DNA of 64,000 bases from UBA1479 sp040216635 (GCA_040216635.1 JAVJOU010000030.1:138159-202158), one strand, 5' to 3'; shown: positions 41,363 to 50,391, counted from the stretch's first letter. The notes: generated by a model not told the origin, from the letters alone. Program-made: numbers and translations.

Positions 41363-41953
41363 TTACTGCTGGGAAATCACCGCCAGCGCCACGACCGCCA
41401 GCATGGACAATGCCATGGCCGCATTGATCGCGAATTGCGTGCGGTCGGACAGATCCAATCGATGCAGCGTGACCCCGGCCCAAAGCCATAGAAAATGGAT
41501 GCTGATCCAGATCACGTTCATGATCGCGAACTTGATCGCAAGCTCCATCCCCAGATTTTCGGGCATGAACCCGAACCCGGAAAAGAACGCCGTGTTGACG
41601 GCATAGGCCTTGGGGTTGATCGCCTGAAGCATCAACCCGCCGCCGACGCCGGGCGCGGACTGGCGTTGAATGAAGGCGATCTTCGATCCGGCGAAAGCGA
41701 TTCTGAGCGCCAGATAGAGCAAATACGCCGCCGATGCATAGAGCAGCACCGTGCGCACATGCGGCACGGCCAGCACGGCCGCCGCCAGGCCGGACACCAC
41801 GGCCAAGGCCACGAAATTGGTGCCCAGGAACAAGCCAAGCATATAGCGCCTGCCGTCCGCGAACCCGAAGCCGGAGCCGACCCCCGCAAGCGACAGGACG
41901 CCGGGGCCCGGCGTGATGAACAGAAAAAAACAGGCGGCGGCAAAGGTCAGCAT
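41363..41953 (-). CDS. LysE/RhtB-family exporter
   Basis: A 196-residue membrane protein with five or six helices and the family start pattern FFLFITPGPGVLSLAGVGSGFG (key: TPGPGV), followed by GLFLGTNFVALAVVSGLAA and the central INPKAYAVNTAFF. Such proteins export basic or neutral amino acids or homoserine lactones. The substrate is unclear. It is the last gene of the minus-strand run beginning at argD but is separated from the lipoprotein gene by 140 bases. Confidence 0.87.
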   Translation of the reverse strand: MLTFAAACFFLFITPGPGVLSLAGVGSGFGFADGRRYMLGLFLGTNFVALAVVSGLAAAVLAVPHVRTVLLYASAAYLLYLALRIAFAGSKIAFIQRQSAPGVGGGLMLQAINPKAYAVNTAFFSGFGFMPENLGMELAIKFAIMNVIWISIHFLWLWAGVTLHRLDLSDRTQFAINAAMALSMLAVVALAVISQQ

Positions 41954-42093
41954 GAAAGCCTTCCGGTCATGTTGGGACAGATCAATATGAAAATGAACGG
42001 CGCGCCGAACGGTGGCGGCCCAGGTCGGACATGGTGGCGGCGGGAAGCCGGCCGGTCAAGAACCGCGCGGCCTAGGTGCTGCAAACACCCAGT

Positions 42094-42690
42094 TCAGCGC
42101 ATCCATTCGCCCAGGAAACGGCGCATATTGCCTTCCATCTCCCGGTCGAAATCGTTCAACCCCGCCTCCATCATCGCGAACCAGGCCTTGTGCAGATCGT
42201 TCAGGGTCGCATCCTCGGGCATGGTCTGATTACGCATCACGCGCGCCTCGGCATGGCCGACGCGGCGGCCGCGGGAATCAAAAACCTCGACCACCGCCGA
42301 CATTTCAAGATCGTAACGCGCCGCCTGATCGGTCGTGAACGCCCCCTTGATCCCCTTCGTGCGGGGCAATTGGGTTTCAATGATTTGGGCTTTTTCGATG
42401 GTCAGTCGGGCAACCGTGCCGGTGCCGCCGCCCATGCCTTTCAGACGGTCCCGACCCCAGATATTCAACGCCTTTGCCGGCGGGGTCGCCATTTTATGTT
42501 CCACGTTGGGCGGCGCCAGCGTGGCCTTATGGGCATCGACGATTTCCACCTTGTCGACACCCAGCGTCAGGGCCGGTGCGTGCTGAAACGTGATTTCAGG
42601 AAGATTCACGCTGGGATCGGGCGTCGTACAGGCCGCCAGCGAAAGAAACCCTGCGAACAAGGCCGTCATCAAGGGCATTCTGGATTTCAT
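42094..42690 (-). CDS. Putative lipoprotein
   Basis: A 198-residue protein with a type II signal peptide: hydrophobic MTALFAGFLSLAACTT with the lipobox cysteine at residue 21. The mature part contains LTIEKAQIIETQLPRTKG and AARYDLEMSAVVEVFDSRG. I do not recognise a family with certainty. ATG 42690 is chosen over an earlier in-frame start because it places the signal peptide at the N-terminus and has GAGGAG ten bases upstream. The C-terminal region (GNMRRFLGEWMR) is basic-aromatic. Confidence 0.8.
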   Translation of the reverse strand: MKSRMPLMTALFAGFLSLAACTTPDPSVNLPEITFQHAPALTLGVDKVEIVDAHKATLAPPNVEHKMATPPAKALNIWGRDRLKGMGGGTGTVARLTIEKAQIIETQLPRTKGIKGAFTTDQAARYDLEMSAVVEVFDSRGRRVGHAEARVMRNQTMPEDATLNDLHKAWFAMMEAGLNDFDREMEGNMRRFLGEWMR

Positions 42691-42805
42691 GGCGCTTACG
42701 TCTCCTCTCTCGGTTGTCATCCCCGACATCTCCATACTGAGCTTGCCGTGTGACAGGATCAAGGCAACGATTGGCACAGTGCCCGGATATCAGACCAGGC
42801 CAGGA

Positions 42806-43711
42806 TCAATCGCCGTAAAGCGCGTCAAGCTGGCCCGGATCGAAAACGTAGTCCGTGCGGCAAAATTCGCAAGTCACGGTAATGATGCCGTCTTCGGCCA
42901 TGTCCTCGACCTCGGCCCGGGGAAAGGACCGAAGGGTCGTTTCGACCTTTTCCCGGGAACAGCGGCACGATTGTTTCACGGCCCGGCCGTCGGTCACCCG
43001 CACCCCGTCCTGATGATACAGGCGATACAGCAGTTGTTCCGTACTGACGGCGGGATCAAGCAGCTCGTCCGATGACAGGCTGCTCATCAGAATGACCGCC
43101 CGGCGCCAGGCTTCTTCGGCGTCTTCATCACTGTCCCCGCGCCCCTTCGGCAGGCGCTGAACCATGATCGCACCGGCGGTCAGCGGATCGGCGCCGGACG
43201 CGACAAGGATCGCCGTTTCCAATTGTTCCGATTGACGGAAATAATCATGGGCGCATTCGGCCAGCGTCGCCCCGGTCAGTTCCGATATGCCCTGATAACG
43301 GTCCGTATCGGGTCCCTGATCGACGGTGAAAGCAAGATATCCCGATCCCAACAAAGCCGGCACGGGAGCCCCCGACGCACCCGAAGCATCCAGGGCGGCA
43401 AGCCGGTCCGCATCGTACCGGGCGTAACAGCGCATATCCCCCGCCGAGGTCACATCCGCCATGACCAAGCCGATCGGGCCGTCCCCTTGGATTTGCAGGG
43501 TAAAGACGCCATCGAACTTCAAGACGCTGGACAACGCCGCCGCCAGAACCACGGTCTGCGACACCATGTCGGCGACAGGGGCCGGGTAGTCATGGGGTGA
43601 CGTCAGTGCATCAAGCACCGGCCCCAGACGCACCACGCGCCCGTTCACCCCCAGAGCATCCACGTGGAAAGGCTGAATGATATCGTCGAAAGGAGAAGAA
43701 GCGTCAGGCAT
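42806..43711 (-). CDS. hslO: Redox-regulated chaperone Hsp33
   Basis: Holdase chaperone switched on by oxidative unfolding. 301 residues. The C-terminal zinc-binding redox switch is CRCSREK and CEFC (CxC and CxxC), and the N-terminal part contains VVLAAALSSVLKFDG and LQIQGDGPIGLVMADV. ATG 43711 overlaps the preceding GNAT stop by eight bases. Location after argD-argF matches the arrangement in many alphaproteobacteria. Confidence 0.95.
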   Translation of the reverse strand: MPDASSPFDDIIQPFHVDALGVNGRVVRLGPVLDALTSPHDYPAPVADMVSQTVVLAAALSSVLKFDGVFTLQIQGDGPIGLVMADVTSAGDMRCYARYDADRLAALDASGASGAPVPALLGSGYLAFTVDQGPDTDRYQGISELTGATLAECAHDYFRQSEQLETAILVASGADPLTAGAIMVQRLPKGRGDSDEDAEEAWRRAVILMSSLSSDELLDPAVSTEQLLYRLYHQDGVRVTDGRAVKQSCRCSREKVETTLRSFPRAEVEDMAEDGIITVTCEFCRTDYVFDPGQLDALYGD

Positions 43712-44495
43712 CGTTCGGGGCATTCGTGTTCTGGGTCCGATAATAATAGGTATGGGCAGGCTGGAAGCCCGCCAAGTGATAAAGCGCCATAGCCGGTGAA
43801 TTATCGTCTTCGACCTGCAAAAACAACTGCCGGTTCTGGGCCGGCTCGCAGGCCCAGTTCGCCAAGGACCAAAGAATTCGCGCCGCATGGCCCTGGCGCC
43901 GCACCCGGGCATGGGTCGCCATGCACAGGATCATCACCCAGTCATCGCGCATCACGGCGGCCCCCACGGCAGCGGGCTCTGCCCCCGCATCCAGCACCGC
44001 ATAGGCACGGGGCGTAGGCAGGCCTTCGGCCAATCGGCAACGCAGGCCCCGTTCGCGCCCCTCGGCCAGACCGGCGCTGAAGACCTGCAGCCAGGCGGGA
44101 TTGGCGGTGGAAAACAGGCGCGTGCGAAACCGCGGCGACGACCGGCCTGCCAAATTGTCCCGCACAGCATCTGCCGAGGCCGTCATGACCAGGGTGCGGG
44201 CTTCGATCCCGTAACCGCGGCGTTCCAGTTCCGCGTCCAGGCCGCGTGGCTGCACGGCCCCGGAAATCTGGAACCGGCAGGGCAGGCCGCGCTGACGATA
44301 GAATTTTTCGGCGGCGTCGATACGCGCGTCCAGGCTGCTGTCGCCCGTTTCTTCCAATGCCAGGACGGAATTGGCGCGCCGGGACGCGCCTTCGGACACC
44401 CGCAACCGCCAGCCTTCAAGGATACCCTGGCTAAACGGCGGCCAGCATTCAGCCGCCCGGCGTTCCAGGTCGCGGATGCCCTCTTCGTCAAACAT
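43704..44495 (-). CDS. GNAT-family acetyltransferase
   Basis: A 263-residue protein with a C-terminal GNAT domain (about 130-255): VMILCMATHARVRRQGHAARILW is the acetyl-CoA-binding V-x-x-x-R-x-x-G-x-A pattern, followed by LFLQVEDDNSPAMALYHLAGF. The N-terminal half has a partial, degenerate-looking repeat of a GNAT fold. Acceptor unknown. It sits between argF and hslO, which are usually adjacent, and its stop overlaps the hslO start. Confidence 0.87.
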   Translation of the reverse strand: MFDEEGIRDLERRAAECWPPFSQGILEGWRLRVSEGASRRANSVLALEETGDSSLDARIDAAEKFYRQRGLPCRFQISGAVQPRGLDAELERRGYGIEARTLVMTASADAVRDNLAGRSSPRFRTRLFSTANPAWLQVFSAGLAEGRERGLRCRLAEGLPTPRAYAVLDAGAEPAAVGAAVMRDDWVMILCMATHARVRRQGHAARILWSLANWACEPAQNRQLFLQVEDDNSPAMALYHLAGFQPAHTYYYRTQNTNAPNDA

Positions 44496-44528
44496 GATGG
44501 CCGCCTTTGTCCACGACCGACAGTCCGG

Positions 44529-45446
44529 TCAGATGTCGCCCAGGCACCAAGCCAGGATTCCCTTCTGCGCATGCAGACGGTTTTCGGCTTCGTCCCAGAT
44601 CACGGACTGCGGGCCGTCGATCACGGATTCCGTCACTTCCTCGCCCCGGTGGGCGGGCAGGCAATGCATGAACACGGCATCGGCCGCCGCCTTGGACATC
44701 AGGCGATCATCGACCCGATAAGGGGCCAGCAGATTATGGCGCTGGCTTGCATCGTCATCACCCATGGATACCCAGGTATCCGTGACCACTAGGTCGGCCC
44801 CGGTTACGGCTTCGTCCGCGTCACGGGTGACGACGACATCCGCGCCTTCCGCCTTGGCCCAATCGACCACCGCCGGCGTCGGCGACAATTGTTCCGGGCA
44901 GGCCAGGCGCAGTTTGTAGCCGAACTGCGCGGCCCCGTGGATCCAGGAATTGGCGACATTGTTGCCGTCGCCGGCCCAGGCCACGGTGCGGCCGGAAATA
45001 CCGCCGCGGTGTTCCTCGAAGGTCATGACGTCGGCCATCAACTGGCAAGGGTGCGAAGCATCCGTCAGGCCGTTGATGACCGGCACGGTCGCGAATTCGG
45101 CCAGATCGTGCAGTTTTTGCGGGTCGTCCGTGCGGATCATGATCACATCGCAATAACGCGACAGCACACGCGCCGTGTCGGCGACGCTTTCGCCGCGGCC
45201 AAGCTGGGATTCCCCGCCCGAAAGGACAACCGCCTGTCCGCCCAATTGCTGGATCGCGACCTCGAACGACACGCGGGTGCGGGTCGACGGTTTCTCGAAA
45301 ATCATCACCAGCGTCTTGCCGGCAAGCGACGGCGACGGCGCATGCGCCCGGCCGTTCTTTTTCATGCCGGCGGCATGGTCGAGAATTCGACGCAGCGTGC
45401 CCTTGTCCGTTCGATTCAGATCAAGGAAATGGCGCAGTCCGCTCAT
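44529..45446 (-). CDS. argF: Ornithine carbamoyltransferase
   Basis: Arginine biosynthesis: joins ornithine and carbamoyl phosphate to give citrulline. 305 residues. The carbamoyl-phosphate motif is EKPSTRTRVSFEVA, the ornithine motif is HCLPAHRGEEVTESV, and VINGLTDASHPCQLMADVMT is the third block. The ATG overlaps the upstream argD stop by four bases (ATGA). A short gap of 33 bases separates it from the GNAT gene downstream. Confidence 0.96.
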   Translation of the reverse strand: MSGLRHFLDLNRTDKGTLRRILDHAAGMKKNGRAHAPSPSLAGKTLVMIFEKPSTRTRVSFEVAIQQLGGQAVVLSGGESQLGRGESVADTARVLSRYCDVIMIRTDDPQKLHDLAEFATVPVINGLTDASHPCQLMADVMTFEEHRGGISGRTVAWAGDGNNVANSWIHGAAQFGYKLRLACPEQLSPTPAVVDWAKAEGADVVVTRDADEAVTGADLVVTDTWVSMGDDDASQRHNLLAPYRVDDRLMSKAAADAVFMHCLPAHRGEEVTESVIDGPQSVIWDEAENRLHAQKGILAWCLGDI

Positions 45447-46639
45447 CCCGTTTTCTCCGCGTTCAGTTCGGCGGCGATGGCGGCGCAGCTTTTGTCGAGC
45501 GCCGAAACCGCTTCGTCGATGTGGCTTTCCTCAAGGATCATGGGCGGCAGCATGCGCACCACGTTTTCCCCTGCCGGTACGGTCAGAACACCGTTGTCGA
45601 TCATCTGATTGACCAACAGGTTGTTTTCCACGGCACAGCGCATGCCGACCATCAGGCCCTGGCCGCGCACGTCCACGAGGATATCCGGATACTTGGCGAC
45701 GACATCGCCCAGTTTGTCCCACAGCAGGCGCGCCATCTTATCCACATTGGCAAGGAATCCGGGCGCCAGGATCACATCCAGCATGGCGCCGACCGCCGAC
45801 ATGGCCAGCGGCGTGCCGCCGAAGGTCGAACCATGCGTGCCCGGCACCATGGCCTTGGCCGCGTCTTCCGTCGCCAGCACCGCGCCGACGGGAAACCCGC
45901 CGCCCAACCCCTTGGCCGTCGACAGGATATCCGGAGCCACGCCCGCCCATTCATGGGCGAACAGCTTGCCCGTGCGGCCGTTACCGGTCTGTACCTCGTC
46001 CAGCACCATCAGGATGCCGAATTCGTCACAGATATCGCGCACGCCTTTCAAATAACCGGGCGAGGCCGTGCGGATGCCGCCTTCGCCCTGTACGGGTTCA
46101 AGCAGGATCGCCGCCGTCTGGTCGGTGACCGCGGCGCGCAGGGCATTCAGGTTGTCGAACGGCACATGGTCGAAGCCTTCCGGCAGGGGGCCGAACCCTT
46201 CGCGGTGCTTTTCGTTCGACCCGGCGGCAAGGTCCGCCAGGGAGCGGCCGTGAAAGCCGCCTTCACAGCACAGGATGCGGTTCTTTTCCGGATGGCCGGC
46301 GGCGAAGTGATAACGCCGCGCCATCTTGATCGCGGTTTCGACCGCTTCGGCGCCCGAATTGTTGAAGAACACCGTATCGGCGAAGGAATGGGCGACCAGC
46401 TGATCGGCGACCTTTTCCTGGCCCGCGACCCGGTACAGGTTGGAGACATGCCACAGGGTTTTCGCCTGTTCGGTCAAGGCGGCAACCATCTTGGGATGGC
46501 AATGACCCAGCGAATTGACGGCGATGCCCGACCCCATGTCGAGGAAACGTCGGCCGTCGTCTGCCCAGACATACATGCCCTCACCCTTTACCAGGGCGAA
46601 AGCGGTCCGCGCGTAATTCGGCATGACGGCGCTGATCAT
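45443..46639 (-). CDS. argD: Acetylornithine aminotransferase
   Basis: PLP-dependent step of arginine synthesis from N-acetylglutamate semialdehyde (some members also act in lysine synthesis). 398 residues. Class III aminotransferase signature: VLDEVQTGNGRTGKLFAHEW, and the PLP lysine is in ILSTAKGLGGGFPVG. The N-terminus YARTAFALVKGEGMYVWADD is typical. AGGAG lies seven bases before the ATG. A promoter and a terminator-like leader are present upstream (46686-46771). It heads the argD-argF-GNAT-hslO run. Confidence 0.96.
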   Translation of the reverse strand: MISAVMPNYARTAFALVKGEGMYVWADDGRRFLDMGSGIAVNSLGHCHPKMVAALTEQAKTLWHVSNLYRVAGQEKVADQLVAHSFADTVFFNNSGAEAVETAIKMARRYHFAAGHPEKNRILCCEGGFHGRSLADLAAGSNEKHREGFGPLPEGFDHVPFDNLNALRAAVTDQTAAILLEPVQGEGGIRTASPGYLKGVRDICDEFGILMVLDEVQTGNGRTGKLFAHEWAGVAPDILSTAKGLGGGFPVGAVLATEDAAKAMVPGTHGSTFGGTPLAMSAVGAMLDVILAPGFLANVDKMARLLWDKLGDVVAKYPDILVDVRGQGLMVGMRCAVENNLLVNQMIDNGVLTVPAGENVVRMLPPMILEESHIDEAVSALDKSCAAIAAELNAEKTG

Positions 46640-46685
46640 TTCGCTCTCCTATGGCTTGCCAAACGGCATTGAAGTGACAGAAAGG

Positions 46686-46711
46686 AAAAAAGCCCCCGTT
46701 CTCCAGGAGCT
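46686..46711 (-). terminator. Terminator-like hairpin in the argD leader
   Basis: On the minus strand AGCTCC (46711-46706) pairs with GGGGCT (46696-46691, with one G-T pair) around a nine-base loop, followed by a run of six T. It lies 47 bases before the argD start and downstream of the candidate argD promoter, the position expected of an attenuator; it would also end the upstream ABC-2 permease transcript. Confidence 0.55.
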
Positions 46712-46742
46712 TCATCGGTCTTCCCTTCCAGGAAAGCCGCCG

Positions 46743-46771
46743 AGTATCCGTATCCGGGGTGGGGTTGTCAA
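46743..46771 (-). promoter_or_regulatory. Candidate argD promoter
   Basis: On the minus strand a perfect TTGACA (46771-46766) is separated by exactly 17 bases from GATACT (46748-46743), four of six matches to TATAAT. The predicted start of transcription is near 46736, giving a leader of about 95 nt that includes the terminator-like hairpin. Confidence 0.55.
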
Positions 46772-46813
46772 CGGCGGGAACGTTACCGTTCCGTGCACCT
46801 AAAAGGGGCCGGA

Positions 46814-47650
46814 TCAGGCTTTCAGCTTGTAGCCCGTGCGGAACATCCAGGTGCAAAGCCACCACAGGCCCGCGTTGATCACGGCCATCACCGCGACGCC
46901 GATCCACAGGTTGCCGTCCGCATGGCCGATGAAGCCGTAGCGGATACCGTCGATCATGTAGAAGAACGGGTTGAAATGGGCCGCGATCTGCGCCGCTTCG
47001 GGCAGCCTTTGAATCGAATAGAACGTGCCCGACAGGAACGACAGCGGCGTGATGACGAAATTGGTGACCGCCGCGATATGATCAAACTTGTCCGACCAGA
47101 TGCCGCCGGCAACCCCCAGCAAAGACAGCATCAAGGCTCCCATCACCGCGTGATAGACGATGAAGAACAGGCTGTGCACGCCCAGGCCGACCACGAACGC
47201 CATCGCCACCCAGACCACGACGGCCACGGCGATGCCCCGCGTCATGCCGCCGATGGCGAAGCCGAACGTCAGTTCGTGTTCGTTCAGGGGCGCCATCAGA
47301 CTGTCGACGATGTTGCCCTGGATCTTGCCGATCATCAGCGAACTGGACGTATTGGCAAAGGCATTCTGGGCGATCGCCATCATGATCAGCCCGGGGGCCA
47401 GGAAGGTGATGAACGGGATCCCCGCGACCGTGCGGTGGTCGCCGCCCAGCGCCAGGGCGAACACGGCCAGGAACAGCATCGTCGTGACCAGGGGGGCGAC
47501 CAGAGTCTGGGTATAGACCTTGATGAAGCGGCGCACCTCGCGCAGATAAAGGGTCTTAAGCCCGATCCAGTTGACCGCGCCCATGGGCGCCGGCCCGCCG
47601 GGGGCGGAAGGCAGTTCGGGCAGGGTCGATTGGGGTGACTGGTCACGCAT
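46814..47650 (-). CDS. ABC-2 type permease
   Basis: A 278-residue membrane protein with about six helices: LVAPLVTTMLFLAVFALALG, and the family's central FLAPGLIMMAIAQNAFANTS. The C-terminal PFFYMIDGIRYGFIG is the ABC-2 signature region. Likely to export a lipid, polysaccharide or drug together with an ATP-binding subunit, but no ATPase gene is adjacent. Start at ATG 47650 or 47653 (two consecutive ATGs); AAGGAG fits the former better. The frame extends 36 bases further upstream to 47689 but over recX. Confidence 0.85.
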   Translation of the reverse strand: MRDQSPQSTLPELPSAPGGPAPMGAVNWIGLKTLYLREVRRFIKVYTQTLVAPLVTTMLFLAVFALALGGDHRTVAGIPFITFLAPGLIMMAIAQNAFANTSSSLMIGKIQGNIVDSLMAPLNEHELTFGFAIGGMTRGIAVAVVVWVAMAFVVGLGVHSLFFIVYHAVMGALMLSLLGVAGGIWSDKFDHIAAVTNFVITPLSFLSGTFYSIQRLPEAAQIAAHFNPFFYMIDGIRYGFIGHADGNLWIGVAVMAVINAGLWWLCTWMFRTGYKLKA

Positions 47651-47670
47651 CATCCGGCTCCTTATAAGAT

Positions 47671-48297
47671 ATGCCCATGGAGAGTCCACCCCGATCCGAT
47701 GACGACATGCCGGAGGCCCCTTCGAAGAAGGGCGCCCCGCGCAAGCCGCGCGCCCCCAAAAAGGTCACGCAGAGCCATCTGCAGAACGCGGCCCTGCATT
47801 ATCTGTCGCGCTTCGCGACCACGGCCGAGAACCTGCGCCGGGTGCTGATGCGCCGGGTCGAGAAGTCGGCCCGCCACCACGGCACGGACCCGGCGGAAGG
47901 TGCTGAATGGATCGAGGACCTGATCCAGCGCTATCAACGCACGGGCCTGTTGAACGATGCCGCCTATGCCGAAGCCCGGGCCGGCGACATGCTGCGCCGG
48001 GGCACGCCGGTCAAGGGTGTGCGGTTCAAACTGATGCAGAAAGGCGTGGGTCCGGACGATATCGACCAGGCCCTTGCCGCCGCGACCGAAGACATGCCGC
48101 AACCGGACCTTGCCGCCGCCGCCGCCCTGGCGCGGCGCCGCCGCCTGGGCCCCTATGCCAGCCCCGACAAGCGCACAGACCGTCGGGATAAGGATTTGGC
48201 GACCCTGGCCCGGGCCGGGTTCGATTACGACACCGCCAGGCGCGTGATCGAGGCGGACACGGTGGATGATCTGGAGCAGATGCTGGACGACGGCTAG
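47671..48297 (+). CDS. recX: Regulatory protein RecX
   Basis: A 208-residue small helical protein that modulates RecA filaments. Conserved pattern: ALHYLSRFATTAENLRRVLMRR, then GLLNDAAYAEARAGDMLRRG and GVRFKLMQKGVGPDDIDQAL. The N-terminal 30 residues are a charged extension. Start taken at ATG 47671 with second ATG at 47677; no obvious Shine-Dalgarno precedes it. It is divergent from the ABC-2 gene with only about 20 bases between the starts, and recA is not in the window. Confidence 0.85.
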   Translation: MPMESPPRSDDDMPEAPSKKGAPRKPRAPKKVTQSHLQNAALHYLSRFATTAENLRRVLMRRVEKSARHHGTDPAEGAEWIEDLIQRYQRTGLLNDAAYAEARAGDMLRRGTPVKGVRFKLMQKGVGPDDIDQALAAATEDMPQPDLAAAAALARRRRLGPYASPDKRTDRRDKDLATLARAGFDYDTARRVIEADTVDDLEQMLDDG

Positions 48298-48354
48298 GGT
48301 TTGCGGCAGCACTCGTTTTCAGGAACAATGACCGCTGATGTCTGGGAGGGACGG

Positions 48355-48864
48355 ATGATGGGTTGGTTTTCCGGAATTGCAGGGGCCGCCATCCTTATGA
48401 CGGCGGGTGTGGGAGCCGCGCTTGCCGACAGCCCCGCCAAGACCGTCGGCTTTGTCGAACCCGTCCTGATCCAGCCGGAAAACATCGCCGTCCGGGCCAA
48501 GGTCGATACGGGCGCCGACCATTCCTCCATCGACACTTCCGACTGGGAAACGTTCGAACGTGACAGCCAGACCTGGGTCCGCTTCACCCTGCGTCTGGAC
48601 GGCGGCGAACAGAAACCCATGGAACGCCCCCTGCACCGCATGGCGACGATCATCCGGGCCGGCGCCGGGGACCACCAACGTCCCATCGTCCTTATGAGCC
48701 TTTGCGTGGGCGACGTCGCGCGCGAGGTTCAGGTCAACCTGGCCAAGCGCCCGCGCCTGACCTACCGCATGCTGCTGGGGGCCAGCTTTCTTTCCGGCAC
48801 CTACGTGGTGGACGTATCGAAATCAGACATGACGCAGCCGTCCTGCACCGGGGCGAAGCCATGA
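48355..48864 (+). CDS. Retropepsin-like PF05618 protease, secreted
   Basis: A 169-residue member of the family annotated as ATP-dependent zinc protease but with a retropepsin-like aspartyl fold (RimB-type). The catalytic aspartate is in VRAKVDTGADHSSID near residues 52-57, and the second conserved block is RMLLGASFLSGTYVVDV. It differs from cytoplasmic RimB by carrying a signal peptide (GIAGAAILMTAGVGAALADS). ATG 48355 or 48358 follows GGGAGG. The stop overlaps the next gene (ATGA); it is the first member of a three-gene unit. Confidence 0.85.
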   Translation: MMGWFSGIAGAAILMTAGVGAALADSPAKTVGFVEPVLIQPENIAVRAKVDTGADHSSIDTSDWETFERDSQTWVRFTLRLDGGEQKPMERPLHRMATIIRAGAGDHQRPIVLMSLCVGDVAREVQVNLAKRPRLTYRMLLGASFLSGTYVVDVSKSDMTQPSCTGAKP

Positions 48865-50390
48865 GGAACCGCTCGGTCTATCTGTTGGCGGCATTGCTTG
48901 CAGCCGCCGGGTTGGCGCTGTTCGCCTATAAGGTGGTTGCCCTGGAATTCCCGCTAAGCCCCGACGACGCCCCCGACAACTGGGAGGTCGAAGCCCGCGT
49001 CACCTTTACCGCAGTGGACGGCCCGGCGACCGTGCGCCTGTTCGTGCCCCGCAGCACGCGCAACCACACGGTGCTGGACCAAAGCTTCATTTCCCGGGGC
49101 TATGCCCTATCGACCGACGTCACCCCCGAAGGCCGCATGGCCCGCCTGACCCGGCGTCAGGCAAAGGGGCCGCAAAGCGTCTATTTCCGCTTTCTGATCC
49201 ATCGCACCGAACCCGTGACCACACCCGCCGTCGCCGAACCGGAACCGGTCCAGCCGCCGCCCTGGAAGGGGCTGCGCCTGGAAGCCGGGCGGGCAATGCT
49301 CGACCAGGTGCGAGTCGAAGCGGAAAGCCCCCTGGTGATCGCCGATGCGGTCCTGAAACGCCTGGCCCGGTCCGAGCCGGATGACGTCGCCAAGACCCTG
49401 TTGGGCAACAGCAACGGCGCGGAACGCCGCGTCACCGCCGCCGCGGCGGTATTGCGGCTGGGCGGAATGAATGCGCGGGCGGTCCATGGCATCGCCTTGG
49501 AGGTCGGGCAAAAACCCGTGCGCTTCGTGCATTGGATGGAAGTCGCCGAAGGCGGCGTCTGGCACCGCATGACCGCCGACCCGGCGGCGCCCGAGGTCCC
49601 GGCAACCTGGTTCCCCTGGTGGCGGGGGACGGCCAAGCTGGCCCAGGTCGATGGCGGCGGCACCCCCAAGGTGCGGATCACGGTGGAACGGGCCGCCGAC
49701 CGGTCGATCGTCGACACCCTGGGAGCGGCCAACACCCAATCCAAGAACCTTTTGACCTCGGCCATGACGTCCCTGCCGCTTGAGGTTCAGCAGGTCTACC
49801 GCGTGCTGCTGGTGGTGCCCTTGGGGGTTCTGCTGCTGGTCGTGCTGCGCAACGTGATCGGGCTGAAAAGTTTCGGCACCTTCATGCCCGTGCTGATCGC
49901 CCTGGCCTTTCGCGAAACCCAGCTTCTGTGGGGCATTATCCTGTTCACCGTGATCGTCGCCATCGGCCTTGCCATCCGGCTTTGGATGGAACGGCTGCGC
50001 CTGTTGGTCGTACCGCGCCTGGCGGCCGTGCTGATCATCGTGGTCGGCGCCATGGCGGGGCTGAGTGTGCTCAGCGCGCAACTGGGGCTTGCGGGCGGTC
50101 TGTCCGTGGCCCTGTTCCCCATGGTCATCCTGACCATGACGGTGGAACGCATGTCGGTGATCTGGGACGAACGCGGCCCGCGCGACGCCATGCAGCAGGG
50201 TGTGGGGAGCCTGATCGTGGCGACCGCCTGTTACCTGCTGATCAGCTATCCCATGACCGAACATCTGTTCTTCCAATTCCCGGAACTGCTGATGGTGGTG
50301 CTGGCGGCAGTCTTGCTGCTGGGCCGCTATTCGGGATACCGGCTGACGGAACTGTACCGGTTCAAACCCTTGTCCGGCGGCGGCACCTGA
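48861..50390 (+). CDS. Inactive transglutaminase-like protein with C-terminal 7TM
   Basis: A 509-residue envelope protein. An N-terminal membrane helix (AALLAAAGLALFAYKVV) is followed by a periplasmic transglutaminase-like domain (about 45-300) lacking a recognisable Cys-His-Asp triad, as in the family of inactive transglutaminases. About seven membrane helices follow (315-500), such as VLLVVPLGVLLLVVLRNVIG and LAAVLIIVVGAMAGLSVL. ATG 48861 overlaps the protease stop. Comparative genomics of this family places it next to a RimK-like ATP-grasp enzyme, as here. Confidence 0.85.
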   Translation: MRNRSVYLLAALLAAAGLALFAYKVVALEFPLSPDDAPDNWEVEARVTFTAVDGPATVRLFVPRSTRNHTVLDQSFISRGYALSTDVTPEGRMARLTRRQAKGPQSVYFRFLIHRTEPVTTPAVAEPEPVQPPPWKGLRLEAGRAMLDQVRVEAESPLVIADAVLKRLARSEPDDVAKTLLGNSNGAERRVTAAAAVLRLGGMNARAVHGIALEVGQKPVRFVHWMEVAEGGVWHRMTADPAAPEVPATWFPWWRGTAKLAQVDGGGTPKVRITVERAADRSIVDTLGAANTQSKNLLTSAMTSLPLEVQQVYRVLLVVPLGVLLLVVLRNVIGLKSFGTFMPVLIALAFRETQLLWGIILFTVIVAIGLAIRLWMERLRLLVVPRLAAVLIIVVGAMAGLSVLSAQLGLAGGLSVALFPMVILTMTVERMSVIWDERGPRDAMQQGVGSLIVATACYLLISYPMTEHLFFQFPELLMVVLAAVLLLGRYSGYRLTELYRFKPLSGGGT

Positions 50391-50391
50391 C

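Noticed and set aside
46793..47638. Plus-strand open frame opposite the ABC-2 permease
   Set aside because: His/Asp/Arg/Gln-rich antisense shadow of the membrane protein.
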